Notes: generated by a model from the letters alone, not told the origin. DNA of 64,000 bases from Orientallactaga sibirica (GCA_036365145.1 JAEOAD010000004.1:50991001-51055000); one strand, 5' to 3'. Positions 37,917 to 52,501 are shown, counted from the stretch's first letter. Numbers and translations: made by a program.

Positions 37917-40459
37917 ATTCACAAAACTATTAAATAAGAGATTAGGTTTAAAAGCAGATCCAAGAGGTTCCCCAGCCCATTGCTGCCATTGTTTTGCTCC
38001 CCTGGGTTTGTGATTCCATAGAAAAGTCAGTGAGTGATAAAATCTAAATGAGCTTCTGGCTGCCCTTAGGTCCTATACTCATGTCACTTTGCACGCTCTG
38101 CGGCAAAGAGTGGGAGTGTTTCCCAAACCCCTGCCTTGGAAACAACAAATCTTGCAGACTTTATGGCCTGAGTCAGCTCCTAAGAGCATCCAAAAGCTAC
38201 ATTTCCCACCAGATTCTAAGCAAATGCTAGACACCCCTATTCAGAGAATCAGTTGAGAAACTTAAATTGTGTGCTTCTGTAACAAAAAATGGCATTTAAG
38301 TGTTTATTTGAAGAGTCAAAGTGGGGAGAGGAACAAGTGTTTCAGTGAAAAGGAAAAACATACAAAAATGTTTAATAGAACCGGGCTATGGTCAAAGGAG
38401 GAGGCTTAGGGAGGTGGGTATGGGGCTGAATAAAAGAAACTTTTAGTGCATCTTAAAGAGTTGCAGGTTTATTTTCAAAGTGATATGAATTGTCTATAAG
38501 CCTTTGGGTAAAGACTGATATGGTCTACTTTGCCAAATATATATCCTCAAAGGAGAACAGATTTAATCCTTGAGAAAAGAAACCTAACTTGGGAGTCTTT
38601 TCAGAAGTTTTGTCTATAGTACTTTGATAATGTGGCTGGAGCCTAATGGACAGATCTGTTTTGTGATGCACAATGTTTAGTTTTCATACTGGAGAAAGCT
38701 GATGACATCACTACCTCGTGTACAAAGTATTGAGGAAAGATATTGAACCTGAAAACTCCAATATGAAAATTGGCTCTGCTTTGAGAGACAGAATGTTACT
38801 CCATGTGTATATTAAACATACAAGACACATTTTTTAAATATTTGAGCCTTTTTAAAATTTACAATCCAAACTAGGATAATGGACACATCATTTCATTTCA
38901 CCTCAAAACAATCCTATGTTTGATGCAATAGTCCTTTCTTCAAGATAGAGCAATAGCTCATGTACAGTTCTTTTACAGCAAGTTTGTAACCCAGTCAGGA
39001 TTCAAATGCACTTTCAGTCAAAGAAAATTAAGCCTATAATAATGTACTCCACCCACAGTATGCACTGATGATACAGGGCTGAAGATATATTTCACATCCA
39101 GATGTTATATTTCAATGTGACTGCTTTTTCCCAAGGTGCTCCCATGGGCTTATCTCTCCACAGCCCAACTCCCTCTTCAACCCAGCTAAATTCATAGAGG
39201 AAAGCGATTTTACTTGTTCTCCCCAGCCAAAACACAGAGACAAGCAATTCTGCTCAAACTGCTCTCCTTTTAAGAGTTACGGTTCTCTCTCCATCCCTCT
39301 TCTCCCTCTCGTTAATTCTGAGGCATTGAGCCCACAGATCTATTTTATTGGGAGCACAGACGATTGTTTAATTGCCTAAAATTTATAAATGTAACATCAA
39401 TGACTTTCAGGTACCTATAGCCAGTCCCAGCCTCTAGTCATTTTAGCCTGTAACCCAGGGATTAAAGACTATGTGCATTACTAGATAAAGGCTGTATAGT
39501 GCAGGTAGGTGAGCTGCAGATAAGCAAGTCACTCTTTAGATTGAGTTTCCATAGTAAAATGGGAGAAACTAGATAAAACTTGGAAATGAGTAGATGGAAG
39601 GATAGATAAATTGTAAATAAATAGACAGTTAAATGCTACATGTCATGCTCATTTCAGGTAGAGATTTTGTAAGACAAATTTTCTTTCCCGCATGAGCCTC
39701 AAAAAGAATTATTTGCTTCAAGCCATAGATATAAGAACAAGGGTAGGGAAGTAGAAGAGACCATTTAAAGAGCTCTTGGTGAGGCAGAGTTGTGGGGGAA
39801 GGGAGGAATTAGATACTAGGGATTGGGTCTAGAATGAGAAATGCCTCCAACGAGGTACACTAATACAAATCTCTTGAGCATCTATTCTGTGCTTCACACC
39901 CAAAACTGTAGCATCTCTCTCCTTGCCTGGAGGCTCCTGGTCTGCTCTCCTTTAGGCCCTCTAGAGAGGCCGGCAGCCACGACACAGGGAAGGTGTCCTG
40001 TTCCCGGGTAAAGCTGGAGCAGTTCCTGGACTGACTGCCAGAGTTGTATGGGGGAGTTAGGCATACCTGAGCCCAGGTTCAAGGCCTGCTGCAGCCGTTT
40101 TCACAGCAACAACGGATTTACACAGTGACGTAGCTCCAAGTTCCATTTGTTCATAAGTATACTTCCTTTAAAATCACACGTAGTGGGCTTACTGGGAGAC
40201 GGCCTGCTTAGTATTTGTCAGGCCCTGGATTTCATCCCTGCAGCTAGGGTGGGAAATGGTGAGTGCATAGTCTTTGAGACTTGAAGAAAAAGAAAGATCT
40301 ATTTACCCCTTTATTTGAAAATACGTTCACACTTCAAAGGGATTGAATTCCAAATACATTTTTGGAACATGTGATATGTAAGCTGAAAGTTGCCCGTGAC
40401 TTCAAATTTGAGGCAATAGGATATATTTAGTCCACTTGTCATGCATGCTGCTTTTTATT
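37917..40459 (+). other. Scn1a intron 1, mostly repeat-free
   Basis: About 2.5 kb without a recognised transposable element. 39880-40110 is locally GC-rich. No exon signature recognised. Confidence 0.45.
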
Positions 40460-40590
40460 TGTTAGGTTTGTCTTTGGAGACAAAGCCTCACTCTATAGCC
40501 CAGGCTGCCCTAGAACTCATGGAATCCTCTCCTGCCTTAGATTCTGATTCCTTAGTGCCAGATTTACAAGAGTGAAACTGTATCTGGCTA
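40460..40590 (-). mobile_element. B1-type SINE, diverged
   Basis: 'gagacaaagcctcactctat', 'gcccaggctgccctagaact', 'gaatcctctcctgcct'. Confidence 0.75.
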
Positions 40591-40596
40591 TACTAC

Positions 40597-40920
40597 TGTA
40601 GTAGACAATGTCATGTTTCTGGGAAGAAGGGATTTATTTCAAGTTTACAGATCCAGAGGAAGTAGCTAGCTCCTATTCATAAATCCAAGCAGAGAGAAAC
40701 CACCATCAGCCAGCAATACAAAAAAAAAAAAAAAAAAAAAAAGCAAGCAGCAGGGACCCCACGAGAGCTCAGACTGCTGTATACATACACCTTTGGGCTA
40801 AAATCAGATCTGTCCCAGGATCTGCCCCCAGTAACACCTCCTCCAGCCAGAGACCAGAGACCCAAGTTACAAGTTTTAATAAAACACCTGAGTCTATGGG
40901 GGACATATATTCAAACTACA
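40597..40920. mobile_element. LTR-like rodent repeat, related to copies at 4835 and 37153
   Basis: Starts TGTAGTAGACAATG, ends 'cctgagtctatgggggacat' + 'attcaaactaca'. It shares the TTTACAGATCCAG block and the closing block with the two solo LTR-like copies but is more diverged, with an internal run of about 24 A. Confidence 0.6.
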
Positions 40921-41522
40921 AAGCTACTTTTTTATTTATTCATATTGATGCAGGGTTTGGGGTTCAGGATAAAGGAGGATAGGAGAAAGCTAAATTCTTT
41001 TCAGTAATAGAAGTTAGAAATGAAGGCCCAGAGAGAACCAGATGCCACCCCACATGACATGCCACCTTGACACATGAACAAAACTCTTGGCAGAAGTGGA
41101 ACTCATGACTAATCAAGGATGATCTACAGTGACTCCTGCTGTCCACAGTCTAGATGCTGGCTCTGTTGGGCTGGTTCTGGGATCCAAATCCAAATCTACC
41201 AACCAATCTGGTCTTCCCCTTGCCTATAACGCTGCTGTCTTCTTCCTGTTGCTAGCTTCACCCTGCTCCACTCAGCTTCATTCTGATTTTCTGGCTTTGC
41301 TACCCAGCCCTGCCTCTCCTTGCTTGGGCCACAGGGCCACAGGGCCTCATCTAGCCTGGGTGAGAGGCATAACACTATTTCTTTGTCTGGGGGAACTTTT
41401 CTGCTTGCCTCTGCTTTATAATTTGGGGAAACTTCTCACTTTAATTATATCCATGATTTTTCCTTTGGTCTCTGAATTTCTGACTCACCACTGGGTGCTT
41501 TCACCAGCTCTAGGCCTGCTAC
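40921..41522 (+). other. Intron 1, unassigned; long spurious frame
   Basis: A 133-codon frame (41129-41530) is open, but its Leu/Ser/Pro-rich product matches no family I know and has no splice or start context. Possibly part of an old repeat that continues into the inverted repeat. Confidence 0.35.
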
Positions 41523-41955
41523 TTGTGTAGTTTCCTTAGACAAGGGGTATCTATGAGTGTAACTGTCTTCATTACTCATTTCTCCTTGAATTCCTTGGCC
41601 TCTGCTTTGATATTTTCCCTCTTATTTTTCTTTGAACTCCATCATTTGCCTTTTCTTAACTTCCCTTCTCAAGAAAGCACAGGGAAGATGCCCTATGTGT
41701 TTTTTCTAAGTCTCCCTACATATATGCCTAAGTTCTATCCATGTAGAGGGATTCAGAAGAAACGTGCAAGTGAGTGGAAGGCACAGCATCCCTTTAAGCC
41801 TTCCCATGGAAGAAAGCTGAGGGTGAGTGGTGATGGCTTAAGGAAGAATAGTAGAGGGAAAATACCAAAGCAGAGACCAGGAAATTCAGTTAAGAAATGA
41901 GGAGTAAAGAGAGTTATACCCATGGCTACCCCAAATTTAGAGAAATTACACACAA
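41523..41955. repeat. Imperfect inverted repeat (arms about 130-150 nt)
   Basis: The left arm (about 41523-41670) is approximately the reverse complement of the right arm (about 41800-41955). The blocks cctctgctttgatattttcc (41600) and the inverse of ggaaaataccaaagcagaga (41858) pair almost perfectly. The match is good enough that the two strands give similar peptides from each arm (MCSFLRQGVSM.. and MCNFSKFGVAM..). The spacer is about 130 nt. A transcript of intron 1 could fold here into a long hairpin. It is probably two oppositely oriented copies of one unknown repeat. Confidence 0.75.
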
Positions 41956-42300
41956 AGCAGGCCAGAGTTTAAAGGAAGTACCCACATGGTAGATCTGGAG
42001 TGTAAAGGAAATATACACGTGGTAGGCACAGAGATCAGAGGAAAATCATACATGCAATTAAAGAGAGAAGTTACCCCAAAATATAAAGCAGAGGCAAGTA
42101 GAAAACGACCCAAGCCAAGAAACAGTGCTTTCCCCTTCCTAGCCAGAGATCACAGGGCAGAGCATGGGCAAGACTTTGTAGTCCATTGAAAATGCATTCT
42201 TTCATTAGATTCAGATATGTACGGAGAAGAACTGACCGGTTTGCCCATTCAAGGGGGCTAGCCCCAAAGGCCAGCCTACTTAGATAGTGTGCTAAACTGT
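41956..42300 (+). other. Continuation of unknown repeat-like DNA
   Basis: Purine-rich sequence with echoes of the right arm (repeated aaagcag(a)g and aggaaat words), so it may be further diverged units of the same repeat. Confidence 0.35.
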
Positions 42301-42303
42301 GCA

Positions 42304-42323
42304 GGCAGCAGGGGGCGCTGCAG
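42304..42323 (+). promoter_or_regulatory. CTCF-like binding motif
   Basis: GGCAGCAGGGGGCGCTGCAG matches the CTCF core (CCASYAGRKGGCRS) at nearly every position, including AGGGGGCGCTG. It lies in intron 1 just beyond the inverted repeat region. Occupancy cannot be judged from sequence. Confidence 0.6.
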
Positions 42324-43454
42324 CCTCATTGTGGATGGAACTGGACCAGCCGAGAATTCCATTCCTGCTAAGGACTGGTGGCATCTTCTCATTTCCTCTT
42401 TGGGCTCCTGTCCCTAACTGAACTTGCCTAGAAGAAGCGAGCTTTCTTCTGTTTCTCCTTCATTATCAGTGTTCACGGACACCTGTCAATCCTTCCCTTT
42501 GCCTGTAGATCTACTGCTAGAGAAGGGAAATGTGATAAACTTGGAGTCAATCCTGTTATCTGTCATTTTCCTGAAGTTTAGATGAAAATTAAGTTAGAAC
42601 TCGTGTTGTGACAGTGTACTTTAAGCAATGTGGGCTTTAGATTAAAATAAAATGATAAACCAATGGATATCTATTTAGGAAGAACACTGGAAGAAATGTG
42701 GTTTATGAAATCCAGCATTCATCCTTGACAAGTCACTTTCTCTAAGTCCAGATCCAGGCAAAGATTACTACATTCATAGAAGTATAGTTTCATGAGCAAT
42801 ATTTTCTGCCATTCCACTAATACATAATTATTTCTCTGGTGACTATGAAGTTGCTCAAGGAGAAAGACTGCAAGCCACATGTTTAATATCACCATTGAAA
42901 ATTCAGGCAACTACTAGCAATTAGCCACTACTGAATAAAAACAGATTTATAGCTATGCTATTGCAGAGTCACCTCGGTATTTTTTTTTCCTTTTTTTAGG
43001 TACAGAATGCTAGAGATCCAAATCTGATGCGCTGAACTGGAGTCATAACTTATCTTTTAGCTAAGTCCATTTGTTTCCATTTCTCAAATGAACTGAGTCC
43101 CACGCAGACCAATAAGGAGCAAAGCCAGCTTCATTATAAGATCCAAGTCCAGAGTCATTCTTCTTAACACAAAATGAACCCAACTTATATGTCTCTAATG
43201 ATGTTTTCCAGGTCTTTAAACTGTTGATTAACCAGAGATGGTTGTGAGTTTTTCCCCTGGGTAGCCACCTTCTTGCAGTTCCTTTAAAACCAGAAAGGTG
43301 TCTGTCTGGCAAGGACTGCTGAAAAGTGTGTCCTGCTGAACAGGTTTGGGTCAGGTTTGGGTCAGTCTGCTCAGCACAGTAGACATGAGCCAGTCTGGCT
43401 GCTGAGATCCTGAGATATGATGATGTTGCATTGGGAAGACAAGAATTTAGTAAG
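42324..43454 (+). other. Scn1a intron 1, nothing recognised
   Basis: No recognised repeat. A minus-strand frame at 43061-43477 (138 codons) has no recognisable product and contains the short tandem caggtttgggt x2 near 43342. Confidence 0.45.
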
Positions 43455-43603
43455 AAAAATGATGTAAAACACCTCAATAATTTTTAATATGATTTCATTC
43501 CCAAATGTCAATATTTCAAAAGACTAGTGTGTAGTAACAAAAATTATGTGAAATGCCTCAATAATTTTTAGTATTGATTTCATTCCCAAATGTCAATATT
43601 TCA
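43455..43603 (+). repeat. Tandem duplication, two units of about 64 bp, period 84
   Basis: 43455-43518 and 43539-43603 share cctcaataatttttaatatg/cctcaataatttttagtatt and tttcattcccaaatgtcaat-atttca, separated by 20 bases. Few differences, so a fairly recent local duplication. Confidence 0.93.
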
Positions 43604-43639
43604 GGTATGTTGGGTTAAAGAAAACATTATTATCCTGTT

Positions 43640-43688
43640 TATTTGTTTGTTTTTTTCGAGATGGGGTCTTACTCTAGCCCAGGCATAT
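43640..43688 (-). mobile_element. B1-type SINE fragment
   Basis: Only 'tttttcgagatggggtctta' and 'ctctagcccaggca' remain. Confidence 0.7.
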
Positions 43689-45316
43689 TACTAGCCTTTA
43701 ATAACTTTTAATTTCACATGTTTCTTTGGCTTCTCACTTTAAACATGTGAAATCATCATCTGTAGTTCAGGTTTGTATTTTAGACTACATTTCTCGTAGA
43801 CAGTGTTGGTCTGTATAAACCTCCACCAATTCTCTAGATTTAGCTTTGTTGCTAGAAGTAATCCCTTATTTGCAAATGTCTTAAAGCCAGGATTTGAATG
43901 TCTGTTTTCTTTTCAGGCTGTAGCACAGAAATTTGCAAATATAGTTTGAAGACTTACTTTTTGAGTTGAAATCAACAATGGAACCTAAAATAAGGTCCAT
44001 GCTACTATCCAGCCAGGTGTCTGCCTTGCTCAGATAACTTAGCTACTTGTTATATAAGTGCTCAAGAAATGATGCTGTGCTTCGGTAACTCTACATAAAA
44101 AATATATAAGTGACATGCCAGAAGAAACTCCAATATTAGAATGTCACATACCTGCCAATATATCTGTCCATCAACATTTATACATTAAAATTTAGTTTTG
44201 AATTTAATGCTTTGTTTTGAAACTTATGTTGAAATGGAAAATTCTTGACATGTAAAAATGACATCATGAAGACTTATAGTTTTAGTCCTTTGTAGTACTC
44301 CCATTTAAGCATTTGTTTTTCACTTGGAATCAATGAACTAAGGGGCAAATTTCAAAAATAGCCACAGGTGTGTCTCACTTCTGTTAAACGATTCACTTTT
44401 CATACTCCCCAGTAGAGCCAGTCATGTTGGTGTCCATATCAGCTTTGGTGTGAAAAGTCATTTCAAGCTACTGTCAACTTTAGGTTTTCTTTTTCTTTTG
44501 TATTAAAATTGTCTTGAGTAGTGCTGGCCTAAATAGATTTACACAGTGGCATGATAGTACAGTATATCTTACCTAAAACAGTCTTTTGAAAGTCAAAACA
44601 AATATTCAACTGAACAGTTCTTCAGTCTGTACTTACTTAAATGTATTAAATTTGTTTATATGGCTTATGATATATAGTCTTTGGATTTTTCCATTTAGAA
44701 ATCTTTCTTATGTGTAAAATGGGTAAGGCTGTTATATACACATATGTGCGCACACACATATACTTGATAACTCTAGAGTTATCTATTTGTTCTAAGTCAG
44801 CACAGTTCCCTTCAGATTCTCTACTCTTTTCTGTGTCTTTTCAATATCACTATTTGGAGAAGCATGTTTCTGGGTGTTTTGGGGGACAAGCATCCTTTCA
44901 TTAATTCATAACAGTCATAAACTGAACGATTGACTTCACAGCTATGTAAGAAAATATGAGGATGAATATAGATTGATGAGGAACTAAACTTCAGAGCCAT
45001 TGGCAAAAGTGGACTTGAACTTGCAAAATGAACTTCCTTACATAAAAATGATAACATTTCAAGCTCTACATATTGGACTGTTATACAAGGCTGAATACTT
45101 TGTCTTTATTATAAGACTGTGAAAGTAAACCCATAAACACTTTAGAGTCGTGTGTGTGTGTGTGTGGGTGTGTATGTGTAAAGCTTGTATTTGGGTGTGT
45201 ATGTTTAAACTTTTAAAAAGCACAGAAAAAATTCTATGAAAATTGATATGTAATGTTGGTATTATTGTCAACATCCTGGGCGGCTATAGAAAGAATGTCA
45301 TAAAAAAAATTAAAGA
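43689..45316 (+). other. Scn1a intron 1, AT-rich
   Basis: No gene or interspersed repeat recognised. A short GT-repeat lies at 45151-45178. Confidence 0.45.
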
Positions 45317-45478
45317 ACAACTGGGCATGGTGGTGCACACCTTTAATCCCAGCACTCCAGAGGCAGAGGCAGGAGGATTATTGCAAGTTTGAGGCCCCCT
45401 TGAGACTACATAGTGAATTCCAGGTCAGCCTGGACTAGAGGGAGACCCTACCTTGAAAAGACGGAAAAAAAAATTAAA
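45317..45478 (+). mobile_element. B1-type SINE
   Basis: 'actgggcatggtggtgcaca', 'cctttaatcccagcactcca', 'gaattccaggtcagcctgga', A tail. Confidence 0.95.
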
Positions 45479-45592
45479 CAATAAATATTGTTGTGCAATA
45501 AAACCTCATTAGTTCTAATTAGCAACCTAAATACAAGCATTGACACATTGCACACAAAATTCTATTAAATTTTGAATTATTTTTAATATATA

Positions 45593-45697
45593 TTTTAATT
45601 ATGTATTTATTTGAGAGAGAGGGAGAAAGAGGAGAGAATGGGAAGAGCAGGGCCTCTGGCCACTGCAACAAACTAGAGATGCATGGTGAAATAAGCT
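45593..45697 (-). mobile_element. tRNA-derived rodent SINE, truncated
   Basis: 'tatttatttgagagagaggg', 'gcagggcctctggccactgc' and then the copy stops before its tRNA-like head. Confidence 0.8.
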
Positions 45698-46314
45698 GCA
45701 CCTTTTTTGATTTGGATAAATAAACATATTGTACACATGCTAAAGTTGGTTCAAAACTATTTGAGGTTTAACAGCTAAGAATTATGTCCATTTTCTCTAA
45801 TTTTCATGTCAATATTAATTCATCTGTCAAAGGACTTTTACGTGTACAGCTACTTATCAGCATTGACGTGCAGTCCTTTCATTAAATTCACTAATCAATT
45901 CCAGCTCTCTGTGCTCCCACTTTGGAGTCCCTCTTGGATGGGTTAAGTTTCTGAGCCATGTCTCATTTTTTCTAAGAACAAAGTTTCCTTTCTCTTCCAC
46001 AATTCATTGACCTCTCCATCCTTCACTATTGTTTTGCACTACTCCCTCCACCCTCTTTTATTTTCTTAATTTGCTCCTTTTGCTAATGGCTTATAGTGAG
46101 CTTGCAGCCAAGGAGTTTCCCTAGGATGAGCCTGAGAATTTTCCTGTCCAATGACCTGTCATCAACCTTCTTGGGCCTCCTCACCCTCTAGCCCATGAAA
46201 TTGAAATGAGGTCAACTTGTTAGTTGGAGAAATTATTATGTGTTATATTTTCACCAGCCTTCCTATTCTATCTCCCCTTATTTCTACCAGATTTTTCTGG
46301 GCACATTTTTTTTT
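45698..46314 (+). other. Scn1a intron 1, nothing recognised
   Basis: No gene or clear repeat. Confidence 0.45.
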
Positions 46315-46645
46315 TCCTTCTCATTGCTGTGAACAAATACCTAACCAGAAGCAAATAACAGAAGGAAAAAGTTTATTTTGGCTTATAGTTCCAGACAGTA
46401 GAATTCATCATGGTGGAGGGGGCATATGCAAGGTACAGGAGGGCCAAACCAGAGTTGGTCACAGAGTTGACATGATGATGGGGCCAGGCTAAGATCTCAA
46501 CGCCACTCTTATTGACCCACTTCCTCCAGTAGGATTATACTTTCTAATGGTTCTGCAACCTTGTCAAACAGCACCGCCAGCAGGGGACCAAGAGTTCGAA
46601 CCCATGAATTTATGGGAGACATTTTCCTTTCAAACCACCACAGGA
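46315..46645. mobile_element. LTR-like rodent repeat (MaLR-like layout)
   Basis: 'cattgctgtgaacaaatacc', 'gtttattttggcttatagtt', 'caacgccactcttattgacc' and 'cccatgaatttatgggagac' correspond in order to the element at 11936-12276. Confidence 0.6.
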
Positions 46646-48263
<1,618 letters not shown>

Positions 48264-49061
48264 TAAAAAGTGATCAATATTAACTATGTGCGCATAATCT
48301 ATAAGTGTTTTGTCATTAAGTATAAAATTAAGTTGAGACATGTACATAGTCTACAGGTTTAATCATGTTCATTAGTATATCCAATGCTCGCATACAAACC
48401 TTTTTTTCTTTAGCATTATATAAATGCATACATAGCCATATATATGCATAATGATTACCTTTCTAAAAATGCTTGCCCTTGTGTAATCCTACAAATCTAT
48501 TGTAAGTGGTCACATTAATCATTACCATCTTCACAAAGAGATCCATAGAATTTTCAATGAGTAATAATATCACTAAAAAAATCTACTTTCAAAATAAAGG
48601 TTAGTCATTAGCTACAATATAAAGCACTTTAATGTACCTTAAACCAAACATGTAAGCATATTTTCCATAGGAGACTGTCAAGAGGCTTCAGCCAATAATA
48701 CTTACTTACTTTGAATGTTCTTAATGAGTTTTGTAAAGGAAGTACAGCAGTATTGGCTGAATTTCACACTTAAGTCACTGAATTACCATTCTGCCATGCA
48801 TAACTAATTGCTTATTAAAGACTCGAGACGTTAATGAAAGAAGCTAAAGTTATATTTCTAGAAGATTGAAGATTTGGCTTTGTGAATCCTATTGAGGTTG
48901 AAAGGTTTCTGCAACTAAGTTCAAGTACGTTATTTATCAGTAAAAAAAAAAAAAAAAAAAAAAGTAATGTATGTGTTTCATTTGAAGGCTCTGTTGATGA
49001 TAAGTACAGAAATACGATTATAATAAGCATAAGGTCATACTTCCAGATTTAAAAGTAGAAA

Positions 49062-49217
49062 TCCATCTGGGAATGGTGGTGCACACCTTTAATCCCAGCA
49101 CTCAAAAGGGAGGGAGAGGTAGGAAGATCACCGTGATTTCAAGGCCACCCTGAGAATACATAGTGAATTCCAGGTGAGCGTGGGCTACAACAAGACCATA
49201 CCTTGAAAAAAAAAGTA
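49062..49217 (+). mobile_element. B1-type SINE
   Basis: 'ctgggaatggtggtgcacac', 'ctttaatcccagcactcaaa', 'aggccaccctgagaatacat', A tail. Confidence 0.92.
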
Positions 49218-49245
49218 AAGTAGAAATCCTAAAATCTAAAAGTCT

Positions 49246-49345
49246 GAGCTAGGGATATTGCTCAGCAGAGCAGTATTTGCCTAGAAAGTTCAAGGTTCTT
49301 GGTTTCATTTATTTACCAGCACCACAAATTAAATGAATGAATGAA
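49246..49345 (+). mobile_element. ID-type SINE, diverged
   Basis: 'gctagggatattgctcagca' and 'ttcttggtttcatt..ccagcacca' are the A and B halves of an ID (tRNA-Ala/BC1-derived) element, with a GAATGAATGAATT tail. A second ID-like end lies at about 49396-49480. Confidence 0.65.
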
Positions 49346-49499
49346 TTAATTAATAAGTGAAAAAATAACTTTAAAAGAATTTAAATGTGAAAGAAGCCTG
49401 GGTTCAATCCCCAGCACAACAGCAAAAAAGAAAAAGAAAAAAGAAAAAAAAAGAAAAGAAAAGAAAACAAAAAGAAAAACCAAAATAGCAACAACAAAC

Positions 49500-50646
49500 C
49501 TCCTGGTGAAAGCCAGTCCATCTTTGAGTTTGAGAGCAAGTGATTCCTTGGAAGCCCAATACACTATTTTTTTAATTAAAAGCTCTAAAACATAAATATC
49601 CTATAGTCAGGGTTTTTATACTTAAAATTTTCCTATCTTAGTTTATATTTCTAATGCCATCATGTGGTCATTTGAAGAAAACTTTCTTTTTCACTTAATG
49701 GAAAATTTTTGTTTCGGCAGTAAACTGTAGCAGAAAGAATATTGGATCTGAAGGTAGAAAACATGTGTTCTAGTTCCTAGGCTCTGTAGCACTTAGCCCT
49801 TATTTCTAAATTATACCCACAAGTTTTAGCTTAAGGCCACTTTCAAGAGACAAATCTATTGTGTTTTCATTTCTTTTAACTACTTAATTACAGCATACAT
49901 ACTTACACAAAGACACTGTTGCAAGCATTTCACAGATATTAACCTGTTTAACCAGCTAGCACACCAAAATGATGATATTTGCACATAGCTATCTCCATTG
50001 TGTAGCTAACTGTTGGCACAGGGAGGTGCAATGCTCAGAGCAGATGGACAGGCCACACATCATGACTATGTGTGATTTCTATGGCATTCATGCTGTGACA
50101 AGGCTTGTCTTTCAAGACTATGACTACCTTCTATTCTTACCCAGTGCTGCTGACCTGTGTGAATTCAGTTAAAACTGAGCAATCCAACATCATGTTTTAC
50201 TTTGATTACAGATTATTTTCATGCATTAAGCTGTAACAATTAATGAAGACACTTGAGATTGAAATTTGTACCCTTCCTCATCACTTTTTTTGTCTGCCTG
50301 CCCAAATTAGTTTAAGCTTTTTTTTTTTTTTCTGCCCCCAAATTGTGCAACTCCAGATGGAGCAAGAGCAGTCTTCCCACCATAGTTCCTTGGGAGGTAA
50401 CGACACTGCTTTAACACCGTTGCACAAGCAGCAGCCTATCTCCTGTACCTCCACACACTCTATCTTATTTAATTGATAAACTATTCTGTGAAGGCCATAT
50501 TAATATGCACATTTTATACATGAAGAAATTTAAATTTGAAGAGATTAGATGTTGTATTTTTATCACTGAATCCAGGCTGAACTATAGTTAGGTTTTTAAG
50601 TGTTATTTTTATGTAAAATAGCATGAGATTTTTTTTCTGTCCTGTG
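49500..50646 (+). other. Intron 2, nothing recognised
   Basis: No recognised repeat apart from a T run at 50319-50331. Confidence 0.45.
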
Positions 50647-50654
50647 TTCCTTAA

Positions 50655-51205
<551 letters not shown>

Positions 51206-51350
51206 TAAGCCAGGCGTGGTGGCACACGCCTTTAATCCCAGCACCCTGGAGGCAGAGGTAGGAGGAGCACCATGAGTTCTAGGCCAGCCTGAATTCCAGG
51301 TCAGCTGGGGCTAGAGTGAGACCCTACCTCAAAAAAAAAAAAAAAAAAAA
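51206..51350 (+). mobile_element. B1-type SINE with internal deletion
   Basis: 'agccaggcgtggtggcacac', 'gcctttaatcccagcaccct', 'agtgagaccctacctcaaaa', about 20 A. The middle (actacatagtg) is missing. Confidence 0.94.
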
Positions 51351-52372
51351 TCCATTTGTACAACTGGAAAATTCAATTGATTACAGCCTAAACTAGCTGA
51401 AGTTAAAGTTAGGGTTGTGTTTTCAAATGCTGGAAGCATTACGATTTTTTTTGTGTATCTCTCTGTTCTATGGAGAGCCTCATGGGAGGCGAGGCAGAAT
51501 TTATGATACTTAGCACAGAGGTGGGTCCAATCCTGGCTGTTGAACCTGCTCATACTATGTTGTAATGCCTAGAATTCTGCAGCTGCCCAGCTGCTGACCC
51601 TTATACCCACAAAATATTCCCATGGCCCCTTCCATCAGTGTCTCCCAGGAGAGGAGTGAGGAAATGGGAGGATTCTGCAGAAAAAAAACTAATAATAATA
51701 AGCTTCATGCACAAAGGGTTCTGAAAGTATTCAAGTTAGCACATGAGAACCACTGTTCTTCACTTTCTCATCATTGTGATTTTATACTTCCCTCAACCAT
51801 CATTTTCAGAATACAAGACATGAATTTTGGAAACATTTTAAATTTTTGAATTATTATGAAATTTCATTCTCACATAAAACTTCACCACTTATAACCCTGC
51901 AAATATTACTTCTGATTTCATTGAAGTCATTTTTCAAGTACATTAATTTATACTGAAGAAAGGGAAATGTAAGCATTGTTGATTTGTCTATGTCTTCTCA
52001 TTCTTAAAACTTCAAAGAAATTCAGATTTTCTTCCTTCTAAAGGAAAACAGTCCCATGCTTCTGTAACTCTGTTGACTGGATACTCAATCATTAAACTCA
52101 TTTCAGGAGGCTGTATTCATTCCTGTCAGTACCAAGCCATTTCAGATAGTAGCAAGACTGACTGTATATGACATATTTTCTTTTACAGTATTCACACTAC
52201 ACTTTAAAAACAACTTTAATGTAGTCAAATTCAAATTTAGGCCTGTGGTTTATTTCCATGATAAACAAACTTCTGTGCTATCCATTTAGCCCCCTGACAG
52301 AGTGCTAAGATATTGTTATGCTCTGAAAGAAAATAATTACTCCATACATTCTTTCTGGATGCTTGTTTCTAG
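51351..52372 (+). other. Intron 3, second part
   Basis: No recognised repeat. Ends in the acceptor gcttgtttctag at 52372. Confidence 0.5.
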
Positions 52373-52501
52373 GTACACCTTCACAGGAATATATACTTTT
52401 GAGTCACTTATAAAAATTATAGCAAGGGGCTTCTGTTTAGAAGATTTTACTTTCCTTCGTGATCCATGGAACTGGCTCGATTTCACTGTCATTACATTTG
52501 C
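52373..52501 (+). CDS. Scn1a: Scn1a exon 4: residues 158-201 (S2, S2-S3, S3)
   Basis: 129 bases. The start g completes codon 158 (ga+g, Glu) and the protein continues [20 protein letters not shown], then [17 protein letters not shown] and TVITFA. It covers S2 with its conserved acidic residue in FESLIK, the short S2-S3 linker, and S3 with DPWNWLDF, the charge-transfer region that pairs with S4 arginines. The donor is c|gtaagt within codon 201. The exon is followed by two versions of exon 5, a decayed upstream one and an intact downstream one. Confidence 0.97.

Noticed and set aside
41129..41530. A 133-codon + frame in intron 1
   Set aside because: No recognisable domain, low-complexity Leu/Ser/Pro content, and overlap with repeat-like DNA.
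43061..43477. A 138-codon minus-strand frame in intron 1
   Set aside because: No family recognised, no promoter or splice context, and a short internal tandem. Most likely chance.
46570..46590. A second CTCF-like word, GCCAGCAGGGGACC
   Set aside because: It lacks the GGC of the core (GGGGAC instead of GGGGGC) and sits in a diverged LTR-like repeat.
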